Source: Enoplolaimus lenunculus (taxonomy: Eukaryota > Nematoda > Enoplea > Enoplida > Thoracostomopsidae). From it: DNA of 64,000 nucleotides. The position numbers and the translations under genes are program-made. The notes under the pieces are model-generated. The model saw only the letters and a program-made list of their open reading frames with translations, searched no databases and had not been told where the DNA came from. This document shows, piece by piece, positions 12,434 to 24,335 of this stretch (positions are counted from its first letter, which is position 1; each line of letters begins with the position of its first letter). Where the stretch lies: NCBI GenBank assembly GCA_030248215.1, contig JASANG010000382.1, positions 1 to 64,000 of the forward strand, read 5' to 3'.

Positions 12434-12604
12434 TTTAATATTAGTATATTTTTAGTGCATAATTAAGTTATTTGAGTACAAGAACTAGAGTCCACAACGA
12501 TGTTTTTGGCTTTGTATTCTGCATAGCCAAGTGCAAATTTGATGCCCGAATTGAATAATGAACTTAAAAACGAAAAATTATCTTCAATAGCGCCGAGGAA
12601 GCAG

Positions 12605-12760
12605 GCCCGTAGCCAGCTCAACCTTTTAGGGGGAATAAAAAGGTTTCAGGAGGGGCATACAAGGGCTTTCGTTGGTTTACAAGCAAGGTTGAAATTTTTT
12701 AAGGGATTTTCCAAGGGGGCTGAGCCTTCCTGGCCCTCCTTGCCTGGGACAATTTACATG
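12605..12760. repeat. GTAGCCAG-type repeat fragment
   Basis: Starts CCGTAGCCAGCTC and ends near GGGGGCTGAGCCTTCCTGGC. Relatives: 32393-32550, 38474-38580 and 46133-46265, with ends only at 8035-8055 and 47078-47095. Such ends are common in MITEs; the class is not settled. Confidence 0.55.
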
Positions 12761-12940
12761 TGAAGTGGTTCCGCTTTCCTTTTTTCAAGCTTTAGGTAAC
12801 CAAAGTGTAACTTAGATATCCGCCTATCAAAAATTGTTACGTAACAAAATAACTGGTCAGTTATAATTCAATTAAGTGGTACTAAATGTTGGTACTAACG
12901 GTCTGCACGACCCCTGTTTGAAGTTTTGCCCATAGTTAAT

Positions 12941-13011
12941 GACCACGCCGGGAATCGAACCTCGGCCCTCTAGCGCTCGAAGCAAGCATGCTACCACTAC
13001 ACTACGCGGTC
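12941..13011 (-). other. tRNA-like sequence, probably pseudogene or SINE head
   Basis: 71 nt on the minus strand. The ends GACCGCG and CGTGGTC pair as an acceptor stem; A box TAGTGTAGTGG and B box GGTTCGATTCC are present. The anticodon loop TTCGAGC would read CGA (Ser), but there is no long variable arm, one anticodon-stem mismatch and a bulged base in the T stem. Hence not called as a working tRNA. Confidence 0.55.
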
Positions 13012-13254
13012 ATTGCAACAACTTCTTATACCGGTATATGTGCACAGGCATGGCAACATTTGTTTTACACACACTTACGTGCACATATGCCGACACTGAA
13101 CTCTAATATTCATTAAGTTCAGGATACAATGTGTTAAAGTTTATTAGTTCACATTATAGATCACTACGTAATAATGCTCGCATTGAGGACAACATCACAA
13201 CATGATCTTAGCCTGGTGGTTTTGTCCTGACAGTGGTTGAAGTGAGACTGGACA

Positions 13255-13860
13255 AAACGGATTAAGTTTAAACACCTAAGCCAGGGTTTAAAACCTAAAG
13301 CATCGACTTAAACCTATTCCGACGCCTACGCTAAGGCCAAATCTTTACCTAGGTTCACCTAGCTTAAGCCTAAACCTTAATCCTAAGCTGAAGCCAGACC
13401 GTAAGCCCTAACGCGGGGTTCACGTTATTAATTGTGCGCTTGGTGCTTGTTTTGTCACCTACCCATAGTAGATAATAGAAACAACCTATATGAGCACTTT
13501 GATAGCTGGCTACTACTTATATGGGTACCCGATCAACCGTTAAACTAGCTACAAAAAACAAATTGTAAAATTTAAATCTGAAAATTTTGCCTAGCAGCTG
13601 TGTTAAAAACCCATATTGGTTATTTAAAGTTAATGTTGATATCTATACGTTTGATTGGGTGTTGGTATCCATATGGGTAGCGAAAAAATTAGTGTGTACC
13701 GGTATATACAGCGACAAAACAGGTACCAAGCGCGCAATTGAGAACGTGAGCCCCGCATAAGAATACCCTAAACCTAAGTCTACACATCAGCATAGCCAAA
13801 ACCTAAGCAAAGCCAAAACCTAAGCCTAGCCTAAATGCTAAGCCCGAGTGTTTTGAGCCC
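13255..13860. repeat. Degenerate CCTAAG array split by a MITE
   Basis: Arrays at 13255-13412 and 13755-13860 flank the 13413-13756 element. Other short arrays on either strand lie near 18960-19035, 21300-21375, 24055-24165, 26115-26165, 26300-26360, 27790-27880, 28975-29030, 34020-34110 and 52945-53010. Confidence 0.7.
13413..13756. mobile_element. 344-bp MITE with long inverted ends, inside a CCTAAG array
   Basis: Left end GCGGGGTTCACGTTATTAAT and right end, read inverted, GCGGGGCTCACGTTCTCAAT, continuing for about 45 bp each. CCTAAG-type repeats flank both sides, so it appears to have inserted into such an array. Confidence 0.75.
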
Positions 13861-14157
13861 TGGTTTGCGTACACTGAACTCCTATTTGTTGTTGTTCCGG
13901 GACAGTGAGACGGCACGGCCCTCAGCGCAACATTGGCCCTAACCTTTTTGAAAACTAGTTCATGCACGTTTGTGAAATAATTTTGAATTTCTTTTACACA
14001 ATTTCCGCTAAAACAAATGTACGATAATAGTCTCTCCGTACAGTGTGTTCTTATGTTGTCGGGGCATACGCTCTGGACTGAACTCTGGCTGTAATGACAA
14101 TAGAGATGCTGTAAGCAGGGTGTCCATTTTGTCTACGAGTTTTGCAAAAAGACTAGC

Positions 14158-14428
14158 TTAACCCTTTCGCACATGAATATTTTCTATTTTCCCTGAGATC
14201 TACTTTTATGCTATGATTCGAACTCCAGTAACTGGAGTGGGAGGCGTATACCATCAGTACTCAGCTATAGGAGCTTGACGCTCGAGCCCGAGGAGGCTCT
14301 CACGTCTTGTGGTGATTTAGTACTATGTATACGTGTTGCAATTGTTAAACACGGTGCGATATATACTACTTAACGTATATACACTGCGCTGAGTTGCCTA
14401 CAGGCAACTAAATGTGAGAAGGGGTTAA
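14158..14428. mobile_element. TTAA-flanked MITE with tRNA-like core, copy 1
   Basis: 271 bp between TTAA sites; starts TTAACCCTTTCGCACATG and ends inverted ATGTGAGAAGGGGTTAA, a piggyBac-like end. On the minus strand at about 14214-14267 there is an A-box-like TAGCTGAGTACTGATGG and a B-box-like GGAGTTCGAATC at tRNA spacing. Confidence 0.8.
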
Positions 14429-15376
14429 TAGCAATATCCTTCTGACATAGTTTTAAAATGACATTCGTCCATACCCAGACCTGCACAATTTCACAATTTT
14501 TTACAGTAGTGCGAGCGTTATTACATGAAGGCCCATTACATGTTCAAGGAAAATGTTACGAAAACTATGTGGAATTGTGTCAAAAGTACAAAAAGCTTCT
14601 CGCGTTATAGAAGCATTTGTTTTGATGCCAAAATAGCGTTTAGGAAAACGCTACGAATAGCATCAACACAAGCAAAGCCTAACTTAGTCCACTACGTATA
14701 CGTGTTGAAGAAATTGTTAAACACGGTGCGATATATACTACTTAACGTTTATATACACTCCTCAATCGACGCTGACGATTTTGTGTTTTTTGAGCAACGT
14801 CATTGACTTTGGGCAAAAATAATACAGCGCCTCTCTGGTCAGGGAAGGCCAGCCGGCCTAGTTATATACAAGTACTGAAATGACGAGTATTATGGAAACA
14901 AAAATTATGTTAACAAAATAGTTAAACAGCGAACTTTAAATATTGTATCAGCATGCATTTCAATGTATGATTCTCCGAAAATGGTTGCTTGAAGGCTGAA
15001 AATATGCTCAAATCAAGCGCGTATACAAGTGGGGGGGGATAAAAAGAATATATCCGTCTTCCAAAACGTCCTGAAAAAAACTAAAAAGTGTCTTTACAGG
15101 GTGTAGAGTAACCATCAGAGGTCAGAAAATGTTTTACAAAATCGTTTAAGAAGTGGTTATTCGCTCGCGAAATGAAATGCTGAATACGTGCATGGTTGAC
15201 ATTCGACACAGCTGCTAACAATGTACTGTAGTATTATCACTGACAAACAGCTTGTATCTGATACGTTGTGTTACAATAAAAATAGCAATTGCCATTAAAC
15301 GTAACTTTACGTAGGCCAGCATGACTCGACCATTCCTGGCGCTGGACGACAAGTTCAATTTTATAAAAAAAGTTAA

Positions 15377-15715
15377 GTTTTTCACAAGTTTGAATGCAAA
15401 ACATGCGACTCGCGTTTTATTCGTGAAGTTATTCTTATTGTTACAAATGTAGCGTATGCTTCAGATGAGGACATCATGTATGATGGTACAAAACAATGCT
15501 ATTTTCAATCTAACGATCCCAGTGTTTGTTTTTCGAATGTGGTCCCGGCAGCCGTTTACACGACCCGAACAAAATCAATATTGAAAACTCTATTTGATCC
15601 AAAAGAATACTTTGATCAGAATGTGTCAGGGTTTTCGCTCGTGAGCTTTCCTTACTATAACTATGACACGGTTTCAAAAGACTTTCCCGCTATTTGTGCG
15701 CATGGTGAACCATAA
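15377..15715 (+). other. Unassigned open frame of 112 codons, exon candidate
   Basis: Reads KFECKTCDSRFIREVILIVT, then MYDGTKQCYFQSNDPSVC and FDPKEYFDQNVSGFSLVSFP. Amino-acid content looks protein-like, but no convincing acceptor or start is seen upstream. A second frame at 15321-15452 (MTRPFLALDDKFNF) overlaps it. Family not recognised. Confidence 0.25.
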
Positions 15716-16132
15716 TCCAAAATTTGCGCTAACCGTTCGGGACCAGGTGTCGAAGCAACAATGTTAAAATTTTCCGTTTTTTTCGAAAAGTGATAAATTC
15801 TCTTACAATGGGGTCCGATTTCGCGGCTCAGAGGAGTGGTCTCGGATAGAATAGAAGCGGCACTGACATATAAAAAAATTCCAAGCTTGGACTTCCTACC
15901 AAACAATCCTGGATCCGTCGCTGCTTCTCGCTCTCAAAGCTTTTTCATTATTATATTCGCGCGACCCGTACCGTTACAAACTTTTAGATCCACCCTTGAG
16001 ATTCGAATTTTTGATTTAAAATTGTTACGATCTGACGCTGTATAATACAGCGAGAAGACCAATGTATATTAACAGGGACGTAACAGTAATATACGCATAT
16101 TCCTAAGTCTATGTTTAAGAATAAGAATGATC

Positions 16133-16886
16133 TTTGGGTCTTTTCTGTTCCTCCCGCCGGTTTTTGCCCAAAAATGTTTGGATTTTGAAAATTGTTGTAT
16201 GTTTTGGCTTCTCACGGAATCCACTGATTATTCCCTGCAGAGGTTTAAATTTTTGAAAAATTCGATTTTTAAGGTCCTATTAAGGTCTCCCCTCGGAAGC
16301 CAAAAATATTTTCGTCAAAAAGTAGATAAATTACATACCATTCGATGCAGCATGCAGAGCAATAGTCGAATGTGTTACATTTTTTACAATAAGACGTATG
16401 GCTAACGAGTTATGATCCAATAACTGATTTGGCGTGCTTCCAACATTTGTGGACGGCGCCAAATCAGTTATTTGAGTAAATTCCTTAACCAGATGTCGTA
16501 TTGTGGAAAATTTAACACCATTTCACTCAGTTCTACACTGCAAAAAACGGTGAGTCAAACTGACTGTCTGTGAAATAGGCTGTACGGGACTACACAAACT
16601 GCGTCAAATTCGACTCTGCCAAAGTCAAATTCAACTCACTGAGTCGCACATTTGACTCTAGCGGAATTTAATTTGACTCAGTTTGTGCAGTCCCGTATAC
16701 AGCCTATTGCGGAGAGAGTCAATTTGACTCACCATTTTTTGCAGTGTACTTGCTGCGTCTAATGGTATATAATTTGCCTGTAAAATGATCAGGGAAGGTA
16801 ATCAGAAAATTTAATATGCAAAATTTTTTAAAATCCAATCATTTTTGGGCAAACTCCGGCTGGGGAAAATAACCGAAAACACCCTG
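16133..16886. repeat. Full foldback element B copy, with nested MITE
   Basis: Left arm has GTTTTTGCCCAAAAATG and the right arm CATTTTTGGGCAAACTCCGG. The interior carries ACCATTCGATGCAGCATGC and its inverted relative. A separate 211-bp element (16536-16746) sits inside it. Confidence 0.8.
16536..16746. mobile_element. Palindromic MITE with CACTGCAAAAAA ends and TA duplication
   Basis: Starts CACTGCAAAAAACGGTGAGT and ends in the inverted ACTCACCATTTTTTGCAGTG. TA flanks both sides (16534-16535, 16747-16748). Inner arms share CTGTACGGGACT and its complement. The TA target fits the Tc1/mariner superfamily; it has no coding capacity. Confidence 0.85.
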
Positions 16887-17536
16887 ATTTTATACCTGAG
16901 CCCAGGGCGGAGTAGTCACCCAACCATACCCCCATTTGGGAGGTCTCACCTTAAAGGTGTCCCCACCATAGCCAAATACGACTGGCTTCTCGCTCGCTTC
17001 GCTCGCGAATTTGATACTATCCTACCTTTCCGGGATTTTTAAAATGGTTTTAGAGACTACACAGGCCTTTACAATAACCACCAGACTGATAAATGCCAAC
17101 AAGCATTCTCGCTCGCTACATTCGCTGGCATACAATTTTAATTAAGACAAGATAAACTCTCAAGAAACGAAATAATAAAGACGGTAATAAAAGAAATTTT
17201 TGAGTAAGGTGTGCCATGCGCTGTCTTTCCTGGTTGAAGCATATGAAGATTGTAACAGATTTTACCTAAAAGAGCTCGACAGCTATTTAAAAAATGTCGA
17301 AAAATTTTGCGCTAGGCGCGAAGTTTGATACATTTTAAAGATGGCTTCACTTTCTAAATTCATCGTTTTGCAACTTTTGTGTGATACAGTTTTTGAAAGG
17401 GTGTCCCCACAACTATCAAACGCGAACGTGAACTCGAACAACTTTAGATCAAACATCGATAAATTCTGTATCCACATCTACGCTGGAGGCCCCACCCTTG
17501 AGTTTGGTGGCCCACCCATGTCTGCTCCCGCACTGT

Positions 17537-17640
17537 TTTAGCCTAAGCCTAAGCCTAAGCCTTGGTAAAACGTTAGTTTAAAGCTTAAATGCTCTATTGC
17601 ACTCACGCAGAAAAACGTTCCGGCTATGAACTTTATATGA
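17537..17640. repeat. CCTAAG array plus shared 3' module
   Basis: AGCCTAAGCCTAAGCCTAAG at about 17540, then CTATTGCACTCACGCAG with AAAAACGTTCC. The same order occurs at about 8225-8280, 9437-9525, 23610-23760 and 63740-63890. Confidence 0.7.
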
Positions 17641-18028
17641 GCCGAAAAGTGTAGCAAAATTTAAAGTAAAAGTATCGTCAAATTTAATTATGCAACTTAA
17701 AAATTTTTCGCTCGCTCGGTATAAACTTGCACACATCTTTTGTGGGAACACTATAAACAGTTCAGTAATTATTAACCAAAACGAGCTGTTGGCCGACTGA
17801 CAGTAAATCACTGTTGGTACCTAAAACGTTCTACCCTTTACACGATAATCAACCATTATTTTATTTTACAACAACATTACTGAACTGATGGTTATAATTA
17901 AACATGCGTCATGCTACTAAAACAGCTGTAATACAATTTTCATTTATAGTTAGTGAACATGGCATTGAATTAACGCTTTCTCGCATGAATATTTTCAATT
18001 TTTGAGATAACCGCGATATTTTGTTGGT

Positions 18029-18351
18029 TTAAACTGGAGCATATACCCAAAACAGTTTCGCCGACGGATTTCGTCCAATATTTTTGTTTCTAAAATTTTT
18101 AATTTCACGGCGTCCCTGACGTTTATAAAATGCTGCAGCGTTCGCAAGTTCCCGCATAGCTCCGGTTTGCGCTTTTTTTCGTTGTCTTAGCGTATGTGCC
18201 ATACAGAAATATTTAATATCCATCATTGTTTCACTGTCATCTACGCTCAGTGATGTTGGTGTCCGCCAGTAGCCCTTTGGACACGCGTCACTACAACGTT
18301 TGAACTGGCTGTAGATTGGGCAAACGTACGCGGCGGTGGTGAGAAGCTCTT
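18029..18351 (-). CDS. Exon 2 of secreted cysteine-rich gene
   Basis: Acceptor ataaatttcag. The open frame extends well upstream of the internal Met at 18226: EELLTTAAYVCPIYSQ, then FKRCSDACPKGYWRTP, then a basic C-terminus ending WVYAPV. A donor-like GG/gtatat near the stop leaves open a further exon. Confidence 0.6.
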
Positions 18352-19300
18352 CTGAAATTTATTTTTAAAATAATGCCTTAAAAATTAATTAAAATTATTT
18401 TATCATACTTGAAAGTAAATTGATAATTTTCAAAAATTTTTGTTTCTTAATCCTGGACGCTGGCAAAAAAGTTTAAAGCCCTATTCACACGTGCACGTTT
18501 TTGCTGCGAGAACTTGCAGCTGCAACTTGCACTTGCAAGTTTTGTCCGAAATCCCGTTCGAAAAACTTGCAGCTGCAAATAATTCATTAAAAATCAAAGC
18601 TGGGAATTTAGTTCGTATGTGTGAATAACCATGCAAATTCAATGAATTTATTGCATCCGCTGCTTTCTCATTGGCTGATGAAAAAGTGCAAGTTCTGCGT
18701 GCAATTCGCAGCTGCAAGATCTCGTAGCAAAAACTTGCATTTGTGAATAGGGCTTAACCGTTATTCAGTCAATGATTCAGAATAAGTGTTATAATTAAGC
18801 ACTCGTAAATATAGGGCTATGAAAGGTTACATTACAAGTTAAGTCAATATGAAAATTAATTTTCACTGTACTTTCTACGCTTCGCTGACAAAGTATAACA
18901 GACTGGGCCCATGTTACTTTTAGGGCCGTCCCGGTTTGTGGTGGGTCTGTAAAAGATTAGGTTTATATTCTAGACTACATTTTTACTTAGGCTTTGCCTT
19001 AGGCTTAGGCATAGGCTTAGACTTAGGAATACGCTAAATCGACTATCACGGCCCTTACAGTAACATTGTCTGCAAACTGGCTGTTGTTGCTTCATATGTC
19101 GACCAGAAAGCAATCAAAAATTTACCTGATTGTCTGGAAATTGCATTGAATGGTTTAACACATTTTTCCATACAATAAATATCTTCAAACGCATACTGCC
19201 GAACGTCGTGCATTGATGCATTTATACTAACAATTGTTATTGTTAATATTAAGCATAGGGCAGTAATTGCATTATTGTTTATGTATAAATTACGCTGCAT
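18029..19300 (-). CDS. Small secreted cysteine-rich protein, two exons, unknown family
   Basis: Exon 1 (19126-19300) starts MQRNLYINNN, followed by a strong signal peptide core (AITALCLILTITIVSINAS), and ends at TCAG/gtaaat. Exon 2 (18029-18351) begins after aaatttcag. The junction restores one Glu codon, giving about 165 residues. The mature part has six cysteines: CMEKC, then CPIYSQFKRCSDAC, then a single FC. The two C-x3-C motifs suggest helical hairpins. The C-terminal half is basic. The TAA at 18029 is followed on the minus strand by an AATAAA at about 17866-17861. I do not recognise the family. An ATG at 19369 is possible but would bury the signal peptide. Confidence 0.62.
18477..18754. 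mobile_element. MITE with AGCCCTATTCACA ends and TAA duplication
   Basis: 278 bp; left end AGCCCTATTCACACGTGC, right end inverted GTGAATAGGGCT, with TAA at 18474-18476 and 18755-18757. The 3-bp TAA target fits PIF/Harbinger. Internal copies of ACTTGCAGCTGCAA extend the inverted arms. It lies in the intron of the secreted cysteine-rich gene. Confidence 0.83.
19126..19300 (-). CDS. Exon 1 of secreted cysteine-rich gene
   Basis: Encodes the signal peptide and HDVRQYAFEDIYCMEKC through ISRQS, with donor TCAG/gtaaat in phase 1. Confidence 0.62.
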
Positions 19301-20929
19301 ATCACCATACGTTAACTTAAAATCGCTAAAAATACAACATACAGTTTCACTGGGATCAATGTTGTACACTCAACAGTGCTCCAAAAATATATTTTTTTAA
19401 ATTCAAACACTCAGACAGAAATGACCGGGGACATAAAAACATCGTAAATTTGGAAAATTTTTCAAAATTCACCCAAGCTTAGAAATTTCACCGTAAGAGC
19501 TAGACAGGTTTGCATCAGATTAGATGTGTCATTTACAGTTATTTGGCTTTTCCCGCGCCTTTTGGCTTTTCCCGCGCTTTTTGGCTTTTCACGCGCTTCG
19601 TTCGAGAGTTATGTTCCACCATTATATAACGCTCTCTGACGTTGGATTCCGCATTCACTTGTCTCGAGATAGCAGTATTAACAGTAGGTCTCGAAACTGA
19701 TATGCTGAATTTAATGTATTGAATACTTGTGAATCTGTGTTTTGATGGTTGATAAAAACGAAAGTCGTATTACGCGGCATGTGGTAAACAAAATCTCTCT
19801 TGTTACTGCTATTGTTGAACGCACAAGGGCGCAGCCATGATTTTTGATATGGGATTAGGTTCAGTAGAAACTCCGTAGGGTGATTCTTGTGTTGCCAAAT
19901 GAAAAATTTCCTTCACCCCGCCCCCTCGGAAACAAATCACACAGACGGGGTTGTCCCAACTCCCTGGCTACGCAATAGCGTGTAAACAAATCATGACATA
20001 AGATTTTATTCCACGTTTCTAGAAGGTTCCCACCCACGAACTGCCACAAAACCAAGTAATCGAACGTGTTTGACATTTGCTCAAAAACAAAATTAAAGTT
20101 TGCTCCTGTCTTTGAAATTTAATAAAAATCGCAGTTTCACAGCAGATGCGTAACGTTTGTCAATATATTTCTTTTGAAACATTTTCTAACTAAGTGATTT
20201 TTAGCCAAAGAATAGGCTGCAAGTGCTATTAAAAATAATCAAGGGTCGTATTTTTAAAATGAATAAGTTCTGTCTTATCAATTGCTAATAAATTTACCAC
20301 TAATCAAGTCATAATGGGCGGGTTGCTGAGGCATGATTTAAGTGGACCTTGACTTTAAGCTTGTTTACGACTCAAATAAAATATGAGACTTAAGTTTGAG
20401 GGTCGTAAGTTGGGATTCATTTGCTTTCCCAACAAAAGTCAATTCTCTGACTACAAATACACAATAGTAGCTAAAATTATGTATAATGTAGGGTGGAACC
20501 GGAATTATTAAATACCGGAACCGGAACCGGAAAACAAAAAACTTGTTACCGAAAAATTCATTTTAACGCTATTTTATCACTTTTAATGCTGTAAACACAC
20601 CATTTAGAATTCCAAGATTTATTGCCAGATCCGGATAATGAAAATACTTGATTTTCCTGCAGGAAACAGAATTCCGGTTGCACAAGGTGCGACCGGATAC
20701 CCAAAACTAGATTGCATTCAAATATCAGAACGTAACTTGCAATTCTTCCTTCCGTGGCTTAAGGTACCCAACATGTTTACGTACAAAGTTTCACATCTCA
20801 CGCCAATGCATTTTTAACACTTTAACAACGGCCCTATTATACTATGCTATGTTTTCGTAGCGTTGCGTTCTGTTGCAATATTCATTCGCACATGTTCCTT
20901 TTAAGGGAATCCAGTTTACCGTAGGTACT

Positions 20930-21300
20930 ATAAAAAAGAGGTGGCTAAGATCGGGGATGATAGTCTCGGTCTCAAAGTCTCGGCATTTGGTAGGTTTCGG
21001 TGTCTTGAGTCTCGGTAGTTTGAAACCGGCACTAGAAGTCGATAATTCAGCAAATGCTGGTAGGCCTATAAAAACAGAAGTTAATATTTTTGAAACAAGT
21101 AATGCCTGATGAATAAAGTTTCGCTACGAATTTATGAATGATATTCTCAAAACACGCAAAAAAACTATCAAAAACACAAAACACTTCGAAAAAAGCATGA
21201 GAAATATTTTATTTTGAAAATCAAATTATTTCGGAGATGACCAAAAGTTGACCGAGATCGAGACATTTCATGGCCAATCTCCGCCCATTCCTTACTCTGC
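20930..21300. repeat. Imperfect inverted repeat with GTCTCGGTCTC-like arms
   Basis: Left arm GGCTAAGATCGGGGATGATA and GTCTCGGTCTC; right arm inverted, with GAGATCGAGACATTTCATGG and CCAATCTCCGCC. No coding signal between. Confidence 0.4.
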
Positions 21301-23609
21301 TTAAGGCTATTATTTTTGCTTAGGCTTTGGCTTAGTTATAGACCCATTTTTACGCTGAAGTTTAGGCTCAGCCTTAGGAATAATAGAAATGTGCTGAGAT
21401 ATATTCTGCTATGCCCTAGAATAACACTCGTCATGTAAACGTAAACGGTCACATGCAAACATTTATGTCACATGTGTAACAGAAAAAATATTTAAACGTA
21501 AGTCAATCATTTCGATGGTACTTGGCATAAAACGAATAAATGATAGTATAATTTTTTTTGATGTTTTTAAAAACAATATCCACAAGTTAAAATACCGGAG
21601 TCGGAGTCCGATGTCGATTTTTCGCCAGATCCAGAGCGGGATATTCGGTTGCACTCTGATATATCAGACTTTTCATTTATTCTTTAGTCCAACTGAATAT
21701 ATTCATCTAAGTCCTTGAAAACAACATAATATAAACCTAACCTGCTTCTAGATACATGCCACTGCTTCGTTTTAAGGTGGGTTAATGCATTCCAAAGCAT
21801 TAGTTTAGTTGAGTCGTAGATCAAATACGGGACCCATGAGTAGGCATATAATAGTTTCCTTTAGATTAAAATAAAATCAAAATCGTTTATACCGAAGTAT
21901 TACGTTTTATTTTTGAATCTTAATTCCGCAAATTGTTCTTTTTTCAACTTTGTCCATGTTTATGTTCGCATTCCTGCGCAGATTCAAGGAGGGCGCACTC
22001 AGGCTTAAGTACAGCAAGAAGAATCTGAACCAATATTTTGCATTAACGTTTAGTGCTAAAATTGCGTTTGGCTTCTCGCTTGCTTCTCTCGAAACCTTTT
22101 TTAGTAATGCACATCGTGCGGCCTCCCCATCATAAATTTCTGGACCGACCACAGTGCATTTTTATATTGCCGGCTTCAGGTAAATTGCCCTTTTATCGTT
22201 TTGCTACCGTGATCAATGTCAATTTCCGCGACGAAAAGGTAAAAATAATATCGACACTTAAATATTTCTGGTTCAAGGTTTATGACGTTTTTTATCGGTT
22301 TTATAAAAAACAAAATTAAATATCTAAAGCAACTTCAATTTTACTCGTCATTGTTAAATCTTTATTATTAAAGCTGGAACTCTTCACATACGTATTTTAG
22401 GGAGACGTCCTAGTACAGCAGTCAACTTTGTTTTTAACAATATACAGATCGTTCTACAAAAAAATCAGTACCTATAAACTTACTGAGTCTAGTTTTGTAA
22501 ACTCAAATTGTTTACTGGTTAACGAATATCTTCTTTAACACGGTATATACATTTGGAAAGCGTTTGAATCCATAGCACATTAGAAAAGTTGCACCTGACG
22601 GGTGCAACTAACGACTACCAAATTTGTTTAAAGCTGGAAAGTTTACTACTTGGCGTTTCACAACCGAGTTGAAATCAAACAGTACTGCAATTTTCCGTCA
22701 TTATGTATGCATACTTCAAACCTGCGTCAGGTTTCAGGCAAAAAATCTGGCTTAGGTAAGTAATGTATCCGCAATTTAGTTGTTCACAACTAAATTTCTT
22801 CAGTTCAAAAAATGATCAGAGAAAGTTTTGGTTGCTAGCAAACGATCCGTAGCCAGATAGGTTTACAGTGCTTCGCTCAACTAAAAAATTTTGACTCCAA
22901 AAAAGTTTGGTTCAGTTTGTAAACCCAGTGAAACCAACAAAATTTCAATTCAAATTCTGAAACTTTTCACTCAATCTTTTAATTAAGAATTACGGTGAGT
23001 GGGTGCAATTTCAAGTTGAAACCTCTGTTGCAGACGCTTAAAATAGCAATACTTTCACCTACTCAACTTGAGCTTAGCTTAGACAAAAGTTTGCCGGTTT
23101 GGTTGTTTTGTACAAAATATAGACTTAGAAAGTGTACATAGATTATTGGGTAAAGCAAGCAGACGTAAAATCAATATATCGCATTTCAACAGTGCAAGGT
23201 TAAAAAACTTCCGGTAGGTTGTTCAAATAGCAAACCTATGGTTTTCTAAGATTAACGTATTACTTCGCAAAGTATATACTATGACCAATTAAATACAAAT
23301 GGTATACGAGCAATACACACAATCTGCAGCATTTAACACTTCTTACATATTGTTGCAGTAGTGATATCCCTCTCGGGTTCTACCATAAATGTCATATTGT
23401 TGGAGTGGTGATGGTAAACACTTCCAACCCGTGAGATTGGGGCTCAATTCCTAGGTTGAAATTATGTCTTAGATGAGCACTTCCCTTTCGCAATAAGTTA
23501 GCTTTGAATCGAAACTATTTTTGTTTTCGACTGACAAATAACTTAAAACATGCGTACGCTGGCCCATGTATAGAACACTGCCGTAGCAGTAACAGTTAGT
23601 ATACGCATA

Positions 23610-23760
23610 TCATTAAGCCTAAGCGTAAGAATGAGTTTCTAAGCCTAAACCTTGAACGAAAACAAAAATTAAATTAGACTAAACCCTAAAAGCTTACTCT
23701 ATTGTGATTAAACAGAAAAACGTTCCGCACTTGATCTTTACATGAGCTCAAATGTTGAAT
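23610..23760. repeat. CCTAAG array plus shared 3' module
   Basis: Degenerate CCTAAG units followed by ACTCTATTGTGATTAAACAG and AAAAACGTTCCGCACTTGAT, matching the module at 17590-17640. Confidence 0.65.
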
Positions 23761-24335
23761 ATCGATGTGGACCGTGTCAAACTGTGCGCCATATGAAATA
23801 CCATGTAGTTGAAGCCTCGCGTGTGTATAATTGAAATATATTTTAAACAGATGCACTGCTGGATAACGGTCTCATATTTATCAACTACATGCAAACGAAG
23901 CTAGTTTTGTTAGAGAATTATTTAGTTTGAATACTACCTTAGGTTTGGCTACTAGACAGTTCATGCTTCTCAAGTTCTGTTGTTAGATCACCCCATTCAT
24001 ATTTATGCATGCAGCTTTTCGAGGCACCTCGCATCCTGCAGGAATGTAATATAGTAGCCTTAGCTTTAGACTAATTTTATTGCTTTGGCACAAGCTTAGC
24101 ACAGTCATAGATTTCTCGTTCCATCAAACCTTGGGCTTAAACTAAAGTATATGCTTAGGTTAGTGTTTTACGCTCCTAAAAGTATTAACACAAAAAATAT
24201 AAATCGGTTTTTATTAGATTTTATATGACCTGAGCATCCGTTGTTTTTGGTGTGGTTTGAATATAAGATACTTGCGTGTCTTTAACATCACTACTTTTGG
24301 GCACGAAACATACAAGTTTACCGTTTTGTAGTTGA

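Larger units (their letters stand above)
19370..24335. other. AT-rich interval without supported gene
   Basis: Contains a GGCTTTTCCCGCGC triplication at 19540-19600, a possible foldback B fragment near 19415-19500, the 20930-21300 inverted repeat, CCTAAG-type arrays and a GGCTTCTCGCTTGCTTCTC motif near 22070. I see no exon pair with good splice sites. Confidence 0.45.

Noticed and set aside
12941-13011. A functional tRNA-Ser(CGA)
   Set aside because: No long variable arm, a mismatch in the anticodon stem and a bulge in the T stem; better read as a tRNA-derived relic.
13255-13860. Telomere or chromosome end
   Set aside because: Hexamer arrays are short, impure, on both strands and interspersed with genes, so they are internal repeats.
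14525-14806. 93-codon plus-strand frame
   Set aside because: Its 3' half is a fragment of the TTAA MITE family (TATACGTGTTGAAGAAATTG), so it is repeat-derived.
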